Below are positions 33,228 through 42,006 of a stretch of DNA of 53,861 nt, piece by piece. Both the position numbers and the translations under genes were made by a program. The stretch comes from Clostridium sp. Lineage in GTDB: Bacteria > Bacillota > Clostridia > Lachnospirales > Lachnospiraceae. The stretch's first letter is position 1. Every line of letters starts with the position of its first letter. The stretch lies in NCBI GenBank assembly GCA_023664325.1, contig JAMPFS010000019.1, positions 1-53,861 on the forward strand, read 5' to 3'. The notes beneath the pieces were generated by a model. It was given only the letters and a program-made list of their open reading frames with translations, ran no database searches and had not been told where the DNA came from.

Positions 33228-36200
33228 CTATATAAAATCAAACGTTCCCTGACTGTATTCCAAATTCTGGTATTCGATTTCATCCTGCGCGACCTGGCTT
33301 CGGTAATCCACAACTACCGTCTGCTGTCTTCCGTTCACAAGCTGCTGACCCAAAATATAGTTTACATCAAAACGGTTCGTAATAGCAGGCGTTGCGCCGC
33401 GCGCCGGAACAATTAACTGCACATTATTAGTCTGAAGCAATGCAAAAATCGGTTCCCATATATAGATATCTTTTGCCGCGCCAAATGGGTTGTCAATAAA
33501 AATCACCTTTCTAAGGGACTCCGGCTCCGCCTCCGGCGCATACATACCGGAAATATAATTGATAATGGATACCAGAAACTGGATATAAATACCCTGCGAC
33601 TGTCCCGTGCTTCCCACTGCCTCCTCGTAGCGCAGGTACCGGCTCTGTTCCTTCATGCGCTCCCGTTTGTAGAGTTTTAACCGGATGGCATTCATATCCG
33701 TCACCATGACGGAAAACAGTTTTTTGAGCAGTAACTGGCTCTTTATATATTTGATGCGTTCGTTACTGTCTGTAAATTTATCTGCGCCTTGTACGACTTC
33801 ATCAATATAATCCGACATTCTCTGTGCGATAAATTCATCCTTTACATAAGGAACCACCAGGTTCACCATCTGGATCATCTCCCCGTCCAACTGAATCCTT
33901 GAAAGCTTCGGTAGCTTTTCAAGCTCTGTGCGCACATCCTTACAGCGCTCAATACACTGGTGTTCAAAATTATTTTTAATTGCCTCCATATCCTCAATGC
34001 CCTGTTCCACACGTTCTTTCTCAAGCGCAATATAAGAAACCATCTCACGGATACTCGCTAATAATGCCTTCGCCTCCTCATAGGTCTCCGGAATCCTTAC
34101 ATCATCCTTCACGGAAGCGGACAGTTCAAATGCTCCCATAGCAAAAAAAGTATTGGCAGTCTGAGCCTTGTAATTAAGAAGCTCCTGCTTTGCACGGGCA
34201 AGCGCCTTCTTAATCTTATCGTATGAAAGCAGGCTGTTTTCAAAAATATCACGGATTTCACTCTGCTTTCTGGAAAGAACCACTGCATCCGCCACATCCA
34301 GGTCTTCATTTTCTACAATCCGCCTGACATCCTTATATAAATCCATAATAACGCTGTTGTCCTTCACATACTGCTGGTACTCCTTCTGGAAGTCCTTCAT
34401 CTCCTTATTCAGCGTTTTCAGAATACGGGCTCCCTCTTCAATCGCCTGTTCTGCCTCCTCCTTCGTCACCGAAACCTCCTCAAAGGAACCAAACCGCTCC
34501 GTCACTGCCTGCATTGCCTGCTCGATACGTCCTTCTAAACGTGCCGCCTCATGCTCCTTATTCTTATAATCCTCACGAATCTGGTCACATCTTACAGATA
34601 ACTGGGATAAATGCATGCTTAACCGATTCACCAATTCCTCCTCCACCGGATGCAGTTCATTCTGTTCTTTTAGTTCTTCTAATACGGAAAGAGAAACCTT
34701 CCGGCGCTCAATCATTTTAAGCTGCCTCTGCATGCTCTCCGCAAGCGCTGCAATCAGCTTTTTCTTATCCCCTAAAGCAATCGTCTCCTGTTCCACAACT
34801 GTCTTTGCCGCTAAAAATTCAGCCCTGATCTGTTCCTCCGGCAAATCAACCTCCTCAAAACTTTCTTCTATATAATAACCGCTGTAAAGCGTCTTCCAGT
34901 CATGAAGAACCCCCTCGATCTGCTCCTGCAAATGTTCCGCCTGCTGTTCTATTTCCTCCCGCTGCAAACGAACAGTATCAAGTTTGGACTGCGCCGCCTC
35001 CATATCCTTTTTAAGCCGCCTGCACTCTGCCATGTAGTGATCCGCCTGCTCCTTTGCCGAATCCGCCAAATCACTGACTGCCTGTATTCCGGCAAGCCTC
35101 ACCTGCTCCCTTGCATTGGTGATAAGCGTCTCTTCTACTTTCGCAAGCTCTTCTTTTTGCTGTTCGCTATGTTCCCCCAGCTGCACCAGGGAATCTTTTA
35201 TTTTCTGAAGCCTTCTCTCATGCTCTAACACCGCTTCCCTGCCCGCCTGAACCTCGTTTTCCGCATTGATAAATGCATCATCTGTCAGTTTTGCCGTATA
35301 ATTCAAATCCTCGTCATAGGTAACCGACATTTCCTGAAGCTGCTCTAATTCCTCGTTCATTTCCGCAAGCTTTTTGGAGAGACGTTCCTCCTCCACGGCA
35401 AGGGCATCCTCCTCTAAAAAGCTGCTCTTATCCTTTGCCAGTAGAAGCACTCCCTCTTCCCGACTCGGAACATATGGGGATTCCAATGTGTTCCGGTCAT
35501 AGACCGGCACTGCCTGGTTTTCCAGGTCAAGCGTTTGAATCCTCTCATCCTCTTTCACAAGCTCAAACTGCTTCGTCACCACGCCATATGGCAGCATTGG
35601 AAAACGGGTCAACAGTTCTTCCCTGTTGTTCTTTGGCAGGGCAGACAAATAATCCACCCCTGACAGCGCAAAATCTCCATGACGGCTTTCCAGATAGTCT
35701 TTCACCTTCGTTACTGCCGCAGACTCCTCTAAAATCCTGCCCTCCTCAATCTGTTCCAAATGCCGTTTTACCCGTTCGATCTCCTTTAAATGTCCGGCAA
35801 TCACCACACGCTGCTCAAAGGCACGCTCCTTAATCGTCTCATATAAAAGGGAAAGATCCCTGACGCCGTAAATCTGTGTCATTTTCTTAAGATGTTCCTG
35901 GTTTTCCACATATTCCTCATGTTTCCTGCCTGCCTGGATAAGGGCAGACTTTGCCTCCTCTAATGCCTCCTTTTCCGCATAAAGTTTCCTCTCGTTCTCA
36001 TGAATCCGTGTCAGATCATCAAAATAGTCTTTCTCTAAACGGGTCTTTTTCCGCCTGAGTTCCCCCTCTTCTTTGCTTAAATCTACTGCCAGCTCCTTTA
36101 TATCACTCATTACCAGAACGGAAATTCCCATGCGAACCTGCCGGACTTCCTCCATTCGCTGTTCATATTCCTCTATAGACTGCTTCTTATGGCTTTCTGC

Positions 36201-37628
36201 CACCGCTAAGGCAATCGTTCCCTCCTCACACACATGGGAAAGCGACTCCTCCTGTGAGCGAACCATCCTCAAAGCCTTCCGCCTGCCCGCTAACTGCTGC
36301 CGTACTTCCTTAAGTTTCCTGTCATCCAACTGTTTTTTTGTATAAGCCAGTTGATGCAGTTTTTCCATCTGTCCGGAACCGGAATTTGTGCTTGCATCAA
36401 TTATCGCCTGGTTCTCTTCCTTTGCCGCCTTATCTTCCAGATAGCGGATATAGTCATTCACACTCTCCTTTAAGTCAAGCTCTTCCTTTGCCTGTTCAAG
36501 CTCTTTTGCTGCCTGTTCCACCTGGCTGTCTAAGCCCTCCATCTCCTCCCGGATATCTTCTAAAGCATGCTGATCCCTCATCACCTTAATGCTCTCTATT
36601 CTGCGCTGTTCTAACCGGTAACGCTGTTCCCGCTGCGCCTTTTCCTCCTCCATTTGGGCAATGCGCTCCTCACCCTGACGGCTTAGCGACTCCCCGGTTA
36701 CATAGATATCCGCAAGAACGCCTGCCACCTTATCTTTCGCCTCATATAGCTGCAAAAAAGAAGAAACCCGACCTTCCAGCAGATGCATAAGTTCCGCCTC
36801 TTTATCATAATTGGCAATCTCCCGCTTCTTTTTGGAGAGTTCCACCAGCTTATCCTTTATATCGAGCAGTGTCCTTGCCATATCCTCGTTCACATCATTT
36901 TGCTCCGTCTTCACCAGAAATGCCTTCTCGATAATCTCCTCGATCAGCAAATCCTCCACCACTTTCCGGGTGGTTTTGTAATGCGTCTCAAAATATGTCC
37001 TGACATGCCCCTCCGTCTTATTTATTCCACGGATAATCTCCCACTGGCTCTCAAACAGCCCATACCTGCTGATAAAACGCTGGTACTCTCCCTTGCGTTC
37101 AAATATATGTATCTTTAAGTTCAAATTCGTGTGGGAAAGCTCTTTCAAATAATTCTTAAGCCCTGTATAAGTAATCCGCTCCTTGTTGTTTTGAAGCGGG
37201 AGGTTCACAATATCATTTTCATTGTAATCCCTGTAAAAAACACAATAATTGAAATACTCAATGGATGCGCTGTTCCTGCCGGAATCCTCTTCCTCATTAT
37301 CCTTTGCCTTGCGGGCGCAAAAACCTGTTGTCATATAGCGGAAGCCTTCCTGAACGTCCTTGTCATCCAATCTCCACTCCACTAGGGAATGAATCGTTGT
37401 ATTCCCTCCCCCGTTCCGAAACAGCTTCTCTATCGGCTGTTTCTCATCCAGTGTGCAATTGGGAATCAGATTTTGCAGCAGAAGCAGCATCAGCACGCTC
37501 TTACCACCGCCATTTGCCAGATCATAGAGTGTATTTTTCCCATACATGCGCATCGAAAAGTCGTCATATCCCTGCGTTCCAAAGTTATATTTTACATTAT
37601 TTACCCGAATCCTGTTAATGTTTGGCAT
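33228..37628 (-). CDS. SMC-like (MukB/JetC-type) coiled-coil ATPase
   Basis: 1466 residues. The N-terminal head has Walker A in YDLANGGGKSVLMLLLLQ (about 35-52). More than 900 residues of heptad-rich, Glu/Lys-rich coiled coil follow, with a probable hinge near 700. The C-terminal head carries the ABC signature-like STGQSQGIYIQFLVSI and Walker B VIFIDNPFGAAKD (about 1375-1387). This is the architecture of MukB, MksB and Wadjet JetC ATPases, which load on DNA with small partner proteins. It follows the DUF6063-like gene by 18 bp, in the order partner then SMC. No kleisin-like JetA or nuclease JetD is present in the window, so a complete Wadjet system is not shown. It could act in chromosome maintenance or in plasmid/phage defence. 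Confidence 0.8.
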   Translation of the reverse strand: MPNINRIRVNNVKYNFGTQGYDDFSMRMYGKNTLYDLANGGGKSVLMLLLLQNLIPNCTLDEKQPIEKLFRNGGGNTTIHSLVEWRLDDKDVQEGFRYMTTGFCARKAKDNEEEDSGRNSASIEYFNYCVFYRDYNENDIVNLPLQNNKERITYTGLKNYLKELSHTNLNLKIHIFERKGEYQRFISRYGLFESQWEIIRGINKTEGHVRTYFETHYKTTRKVVEDLLIEEIIEKAFLVKTEQNDVNEDMARTLLDIKDKLVELSKKKREIANYDKEAELMHLLEGRVSSFLQLYEAKDKVAGVLADIYVTGESLSRQGEERIAQMEEEKAQREQRYRLEQRRIESIKVMRDQHALEDIREEMEGLDSQVEQAAKELEQAKEELDLKESVNDYIRYLEDKAAKEENQAIIDASTNSGSGQMEKLHQLAYTKKQLDDRKLKEVRQQLAGRRKALRMVRSQEESLSHVCEEGTIALAVAESHKKQSIEEYEQRMEEVRQVRMGISVLVMSDIKELAVDLSKEEGELRRKKTRLEKDYFDDLTRIHENERKLYAEKEALEEAKSALIQAGRKHEEYVENQEHLKKMTQIYGVRDLSLLYETIKERAFEQRVVIAGHLKEIERVKRHLEQIEEGRILEESAAVTKVKDYLESRHGDFALSGVDYLSALPKNNREELLTRFPMLPYGVVTKQFELVKEDERIQTLDLENQAVPVYDRNTLESPYVPSREEGVLLLAKDKSSFLEEDALAVEEERLSKKLAEMNEELEQLQEMSVTYDEDLNYTAKLTDDAFINAENEVQAGREAVLEHERRLQKIKDSLVQLGEHSEQQKEELAKVEETLITNAREQVRLAGIQAVSDLADSAKEQADHYMAECRRLKKDMEAAQSKLDTVRLQREEIEQQAEHLQEQIEGVLHDWKTLYSGYYIEESFEEVDLPEEQIRAEFLAAKTVVEQETIALGDKKKLIAALAESMQRQLKMIERRKVSLSVLEELKEQNELHPVEEELVNRLSMHLSQLSVRCDQIREDYKNKEHEAARLEGRIEQAMQAVTERFGSFEEVSVTKEEAEQAIEEGARILKTLNKEMKDFQKEYQQYVKDNSVIMDLYKDVRRIVENEDLDVADAVVLSRKQSEIRDIFENSLLSYDKIKKALARAKQELLNYKAQTANTFFAMGAFELSASVKDDVRIPETYEEAKALLASIREMVSYIALEKERVEQGIEDMEAIKNNFEHQCIERCKDVRTELEKLPKLSRIQLDGEMIQMVNLVVPYVKDEFIAQRMSDYIDEVVQGADKFTDSNERIKYIKSQLLLKKLFSVMVTDMNAIRLKLYKRERMKEQSRYLRYEEAVGSTGQSQGIYIQFLVSIINYISGMYAPEAEPESLRKVIFIDNPFGAAKDIYIWEPIFALLQTNNVQLIVPARGATPAITNRFDVNYILGQQLVNGRQQTVVVDYRSQVAQDEIEYQNLEYSQGTFDFI

Positions 37629-37646
37629 AGTCTTATCCTTCTTATT

Positions 37647-38348
37647 TTATCTTTTGTTTAACAGCTCGTAAATCTGCCCCCGGTACTCCTCAAAATAGTG
37701 TTCCACAACCGCCTTAAACCGATCCGTCGGATAATACCGGCGGCTCACCTCTACAAACAAATTCTCTGCCACCAGAAAATTAAAGGTCAGTTTCACAAAG
37801 CCCGCCTTCGATGCACGGGATGCGCGGATATCCTCCTGGTCTTCACCGGTACTGGCCGGAAGCTCATCCCACGAAAGCGCCACCGCCTGAAAACTCTCCT
37901 GCGGCTCCTCCTCTATGGAATACACCGCAATATCTTTCGTGAACACGGAAAGCGCCTTGCTGACCTCTTCTATCACAGTCTCCATCCTGACATATTCCTT
38001 AAACTGATAAGATGCCGAATCCGAATAAAATAACAGCAGAATTTCATAAATAATAAAATAACAAAGATACAGCTCCCTGTTATACCTTACGCCGATATAT
38101 TTTTTCAATTCCTCATTGGTGTAGCCAAACACCCGGTTTCCCTCTCCTGCCGACAGGTATAAACTTTCTTTATATTCATATAAGGAAAGATTCAGCTTCT
38201 TCAGTATCAGCCCCACAATTTCATAAATCTCTGCATTTCCATAATAATCGTCATACAGACCGGCATTCGCTCCACTGCGCTTTATATCTTCACCCGTTAT
38301 CAGTTTTGCATAAATATCAATTGCTTTTTCTAAATTCTTTATCTCCAT
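37647..38348 (-). CDS. DUF6063-like protein, probable small partner (KITE/MksE-like) of the SMC ATPase
   Basis: About 233 residues, soluble, mixed alpha/beta; I place it near DUF6063 from memory. The N-terminus (KAIDIYAKLITGEDIKRSG) and the GYTNEELKKYIGVRYNRELYLCYFIIYEILLLFY helix region suggest tandem winged helices, as in MksE/JetB partners. The ending (AENLFVEVSRRYYPTDRF) would form the second one. Its position directly before the ATPase supports a partner role. Two starts are possible; the inner Met (MEIKN) follows GAGGAA at 7 bases, while the outer one shares ATGA with the CpXC stop. Confidence 0.65.
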   Translation of the reverse strand: MEIKNLEKAIDIYAKLITGEDIKRSGANAGLYDDYYGNAEIYEIVGLILKKLNLSLYEYKESLYLSAGEGNRVFGYTNEELKKYIGVRYNRELYLCYFIIYEILLLFYSDSASYQFKEYVRMETVIEEVSKALSVFTKDIAVYSIEEEPQESFQAVALSWDELPASTGEDQEDIRASRASKAGFVKLTFNFLVAENLFVEVSRRYYPTDRFKAVVEHYFEEYRGQIYELLNKR

Positions 38349-38359
38349 GAACCGGTTCC

Positions 38360-39034
38360 TCATTCCTGAAAGGTATTCAATACATCGACTGCCCAGTTTG
38401 CTTCAATCATTGCAAGCCCCTTCATCGTCTTTGTCTCTGCAATATCCCACAACTTGTCCTTCATGTCATAATAAATGTCCATGTCAACATTCAAAATCAT
38501 CGGTTCCCGCTTATCAAATACAACAATCCACTGGTATTTCCCCTCTTTGTTCTTGTCAAAATAAAGCCCCTGTATCTTCATGCCTTCCTCTGCATTTTTT
38601 CGGATTGTCGGCACATAGGCGACCTTCATCGTCTCAATAAAACGGTCATCAAGCCCCTCGTCAAAAATAAATATCTTTTCCCGCAATTCGTTTACCGTGC
38701 GGACAAGGCGGTAACGGTACCCCCCCTGCGCAAGCCGCAGGGTTTTATCCGTCTCTATGCGCTTGTTATATCCCATGATGCGGGCTTTTTCGCTGTCCAA
38801 AAGCTCAGGCACAAGCCAAATCATATATCTTTGTTCCAAATCATTATACTCACAATCATAAACCATCGGAATCATGGTCTGACATACCTTGCATTTTGCC
38901 CCGAATAAGGAGCCCTTCATCAACTGTTCCTTGTACTGCGCATCATAGGGCATCTCGATTTTATCCCATATATCAACCTCTAATTGCGCACGGCACTTCG
39001 GGCATGCTATCTTACGTTTTTTAACCTCTGCCAT
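38360..39034 (-). CDS. CpXC-domain protein
   Basis: 224 residues. The N-terminal CPKCRAQLEVDIWDKI and a later CKVC form the CpXC zinc-finger-like domain, a family found in Clostridia with unknown function. The remainder is alpha/beta with no membrane helices. GGGAG lies 8 bases before the start, and the gene ends in an ATGA overlap with the next, so translation is coupled to the DUF6063-like gene. It follows pyk by 33 bp with no terminator between. Confidence 0.75.
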   Translation of the reverse strand: MAEVKKRKIACPKCRAQLEVDIWDKIEMPYDAQYKEQLMKGSLFGAKCKVCQTMIPMVYDCEYNDLEQRYMIWLVPELLDSEKARIMGYNKRIETDKTLRLAQGGYRYRLVRTVNELREKIFIFDEGLDDRFIETMKVAYVPTIRKNAEEGMKIQGLYFDKNKEGKYQWIVVFDKREPMILNVDMDIYYDMKDKLWDIAETKTMKGLAMIEANWAVDVLNTFQE

Positions 39035-39067
39035 CTCTTTTCTCCCATTTATCTCTTATTAATAGGC

Positions 39068-40807
39068 TTAATTTGAAGATACAATTCCTTTCTCCGCATC
39101 CATTGTTACCACAGCGCCGGACTTCAGGATATCCGTTGCGTTGGCTGCTCCTAAGATAACCGGGATGTCAAGGGAAAGCCCTACAATCCCTGCGTGGGAA
39201 TTATGCCCTTCCATCTCTACAATAATACCTGACGCCTGACGCAGTTCATCCATAATATCATTACTGGTCTCCGGAAGCACAATAATATCGCCTTCTTTAA
39301 AATTATCAATCACATCCATCTCATCCTTGCCGACACAAAGACTCGCCGTGGCTTTCCGATTATTCACACCCCGTCCTTTTACCAGGATGTGTCCAACCAC
39401 ATGCACCTTAATCAGGTTGGTGGTTCCGGAAACGCCTAACGGCACGCCCGCAGTAATGACGGTAATCTCACCCTGCTCCACATAACCCATTTTCTCTGCC
39501 TGCTCTATGGCATGCTCAAACAAATCATCCGTATTATTTTTCTCCTCCACCATCAGCGGAAGCACACCCCAGGAAAGGTTTAACTGTCTCCACACATTTT
39601 CATACGGTGTGCATCCTACAATCGGACATGCCGGACGGTACTTGGAAATCATCCTCGCTGTCTTGCCGGACTTGGTAACCGTTACAATCGCGCTGGCATT
39701 CAAGTCCATCGCCGTCGTGCAGGTTGCATGGGCAATGGCATTCGTAATATCCGGATTGACAAGGCTTTCCCGGTTATTAAAGCGTTTTACCAGATCAATG
39801 TCCGCCTCTGTGCGCTCTGCAATTTTTGTCATGGTTTTAAGCGCCTCTACCGGGAACAATCCGGCAGCAGTCTCACCGGACAACATAATCGCTGACGTGC
39901 CGTCATAAATAGCATTCGCAACATCTGTTGCCTCCGCTCTGGTCGGACGTGGATTTTTCATCATGGAATCTAACATCTGGGTTGCAGTAATGACGATCTT
40001 TTCCGCATTATATACCTTCTGGATAATCATCTTCTGGATGGACGGCACATCTTCAAGCGGAATCTCCACGCCCATATCACCGCGGGCAATCATAACGCCA
40101 TCTGATACCCGGATAATCTCATCAATATTTTCCACGCCCTGCATATTTTCAATCTTCGCAATAATATTGATAAAATCACAGTTATGCCTGCTTAAAATCT
40201 CACGGATTTCCAAAATATCTTCCGCCTTACGCACGAAGGAAGCTGCAATAAAATCAAATCCCTGTTCAATGCCGAAAATAATATCCGACTGATCCTGTTC
40301 ACTGACATATGGCATGGAAAGCTCTACATTTGGAATATTCACTCCCTTATGGTTTGAAACCGGCCCTCCATTTTCGACCACACAGACCACATCCGTATCC
40401 GTCAGATCCGTCACCCGCATGGAAATCAGTCCATCATCAATCAGGATCGTATTCCCAACCTTCACATCACCCACAATTCCTTTATATGTGACGGAAACTT
40501 CATTTTCATCACCCTCCACCTCACGGGTTGTAAGCGTAAACTGCTGGCCATTCTGAAGCGTGACCCTGCCATCCTTAAAATTCCTCACACGAATCTCCGG
40601 TCCTTTGGTATCGAGCAATGCTGCAATCGGAAGCCCAAGCTCCTCCCGCAGCTTCTTCACACGATTCAGGTTCCTCTCATGCTGAGCATGGTCACCGTGG
40701 GAAAAATTTAACCGGGCAACGTTCATGCCCTCTATCATTAACTCCTTTAATACAGCATCATCCTCTGTCGCAGGTCCTAATGTGCAAATAATCTTTGTCC
40801 TTCTCAT
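39068..40807 (-). CDS. pyk: Pyruvate kinase with C-terminal PEP-utiliser domain
   Basis: 579 residues. Substrate-site motifs are KIICTLGPA, NVARLNFSHG, IIAKIENMQGVENIDEI with the catalytic Lys, VMIARGDMGVEIP, and ATQMLDSMMKNPRPTRAEATD. The extra ~90-residue C-terminal domain (EMEGHNSHAGIVGLSLDIPV with a phosphohistidine-like His) is typical of Bacillota enzymes. It converts PEP and ADP to pyruvate and ATP in glycolysis. AAGGGAG lies 9 bases before the ATG. It heads an operon continuing into CpXC, DUF6063-like and SMC-like genes, an odd pairing of core metabolism and DNA maintenance. The gap upstream holds a 185-bp structured element. Confidence 0.97.
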   Translation of the reverse strand: MRRTKIICTLGPATEDDAVLKELMIEGMNVARLNFSHGDHAQHERNLNRVKKLREELGLPIAALLDTKGPEIRVRNFKDGRVTLQNGQQFTLTTREVEGDENEVSVTYKGIVGDVKVGNTILIDDGLISMRVTDLTDTDVVCVVENGGPVSNHKGVNIPNVELSMPYVSEQDQSDIIFGIEQGFDFIAASFVRKAEDILEIREILSRHNCDFINIIAKIENMQGVENIDEIIRVSDGVMIARGDMGVEIPLEDVPSIQKMIIQKVYNAEKIVITATQMLDSMMKNPRPTRAEATDVANAIYDGTSAIMLSGETAAGLFPVEALKTMTKIAERTEADIDLVKRFNNRESLVNPDITNAIAHATCTTAMDLNASAIVTVTKSGKTARMISKYRPACPIVGCTPYENVWRQLNLSWGVLPLMVEEKNNTDDLFEHAIEQAEKMGYVEQGEITVITAGVPLGVSGTTNLIKVHVVGHILVKGRGVNNRKATASLCVGKDEMDVIDNFKEGDIIVLPETSNDIMDELRQASGIIVEMEGHNSHAGIVGLSLDIPVILGAANATDILKSGAVVTMDAEKGIVSSN

Positions 40808-40880
40808 TCATTCTGTCTCCCTTCTTTATATAATGATTGCCATGTAATTGTAAAGCTTCCCATTCCCAAAATCTAGTTAT

Positions 40881-41065
40881 GCAATATAGACAATATCGCA
40901 AGCAGGGCATTGGGGAGCCGTCGGTATTTAGGTGCCGTATTTTGGCACCTTATGTACCGTTACGAGCGACACATAGCGCAATGCCTGTATACTTAGCGAG
41001 GTTTTACCGAGCTTAGTAGGAAGGTATGCCTTGGCTCGTGCCTGGCTGTGATTTGTCTATATTGC
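40881..41065. mobile_element. 185-bp MITE-like element with 13-bp perfect terminal inverted repeats and a branched internal fold
   Basis: Perfect 13-bp ends, GCAATATAGACAA and TTGTCTATATTGC, extend imperfectly to about 30 bp. Inside, GGCATTG pairs with CAATGCC around a hairpin CGGTA..TAGGTGCC-GTATTTT-GGCACCTTA..TACCG. A second hairpin CGAGC...AAGG-TATG-CCTT..GCTCG follows. No open frame is present. Non-coding, short, with inverted ends and almost wholly base-paired: this fits a MITE or a REP-like structured repeat. I believe similar sequence occurs in many copies in Lachnospiraceae genomes, but that is recollection. It separates the alarmone synthetase from pyk. Confidence 0.65.
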
Positions 41066-41139
41066 ACAACGGACAGTTGCGCAACTTTATTTTACTAACA
41101 TCCATTGTACAATACTTTTCTAAAATATGACAGTAAAAT

Positions 41140-41886
41140 TTACTCCTCTATTACAATCTCTTCTTTTTGCTTGTTTTCCGCTACAGAATCCAATTTCATC
41201 CGAATCTGCTGCATAATCGTATCGGTTTCCGCAATCCGCTCCGCACAGGCAAGCAGCTCTGCGGCAATCGCTTCTCCATCCTCCTGCTCTATGTTCTTTT
41301 TGTATTTCAATTCGTGGTCAAGACTTGCCCAGAAATCCATCGCCATCGTCCGAATTTGAATCTCTACCCGCATTGGCGTCTTCCCTTTGGAAAAGAACAC
41401 CGGAATCTCCACAATCATATGATAGCTCCGATAACCGTTCGGTTTTGGATACTTAATATAGTCCTTAATCTTGATAAGCTTCAAATCATCCTGCATGGCA
41501 AGCATCGCTGCAATGGTATAGATATCATCAATGAACTCACAAATGATCCTCACACCCGCCACATCCGACAAATTGCTCATAATTGCCTCCACCGTAAAAG
41601 GCAGCCCTTTCTTATAAAGTTTCTGCGCAATGCTTTCCGGCTGCTTTACCCGTGAAGTAATATTGCTGATTGGATTCCGGTGATACCGTACAGACATCTC
41701 ATCATTCAAAACCTCCGCTTTTGTCTGCACCTCCCGGATGGCGCATTTATACATCATCATCATTTCCTGAAAATGCTGGGACTGCATCATAACTATCTTA
41801 AGTTTTTCCATAATATCTTCATCTAAAACAGTAACTTCGTTTTCTTTTTCCCGAAGACTCGGCAGCAAAATATCCTGTTCCTTCAT
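41140..41886 (-). CDS. Small alarmone synthetase (RelA/SpoT-domain GTP pyrophosphokinase)
   Basis: 248 residues containing one synthetase domain and no hydrolase, TGS or ACT domains. The pattern DVAGVRIICEF, then KYPKPNGYRSYHMIVEIPV and VEIQIRTMAMDFWASLDHEL, contains the conserved Tyr/His GTP-binding and catalytic Glu residues. Length and motifs match RelQ/RelP-type small alarmone synthetases that make (p)ppGpp from GTP/GDP and ATP. RelQ and RelP cannot be told apart here. A good AAGGAG precedes the start, with a candidate promoter just upstream. Confidence 0.9.
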   Translation of the reverse strand: MKEQDILLPSLREKENEVTVLDEDIMEKLKIVMMQSQHFQEMMMMYKCAIREVQTKAEVLNDEMSVRYHRNPISNITSRVKQPESIAQKLYKKGLPFTVEAIMSNLSDVAGVRIICEFIDDIYTIAAMLAMQDDLKLIKIKDYIKYPKPNGYRSYHMIVEIPVFFSKGKTPMRVEIQIRTMAMDFWASLDHELKYKKNIEQEDGEAIAAELLACAERIAETDTIMQQIRMKLDSVAENKQKEEIVIEE

Positions 41887-41918
41887 TCTCTGATCTCCTT
41901 TTACTGTGGTAAACTTTC

Positions 41919-41947
41919 ATTTAACCCTTTTCGCTACATGCAGTCAA
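41919..41947 (-). promoter_or_regulatory. Candidate promoter of the alarmone synthetase
   Basis: Minus strand TTGACT and TTAAAT, 17 bp apart, with start near 41912 and a 25-base leader. The -10 box is weak. Confidence 0.4.
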
Positions 41948-41950
41948 ATA

Positions 41951-41970
41951 CCCCGCAGCAAGCTACGGGG
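41951..41970. terminator. GC-rich hairpin after the DCD-like gene
   Basis: CCCCGCAGC and GCTACGGGG form a stem with one mismatch and a very short loop. On the minus strand it is followed by TATTTGACT, a poor U-run, so it may be a weak terminator or a structured repeat. It directly adjoins the -35 box of the alarmone synthetase promoter. Confidence 0.45.
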
Positions 41971-42006
41971 CATGACCTGACTTTTCCTATATTCTCTCCA
42001 TATCTT

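Noticed and set aside
33228..39034. Complete Wadjet defence system
   Set aside because: Only a JetC-like ATPase and a possible JetB-like partner are present; no JetA-type or JetD-type gene could be found in the window.
40808..40880. TTTACA / TATATA promoter right before pyk
   Set aside because: Transcription would start on top of the ribosome site, leaving no usable leader.
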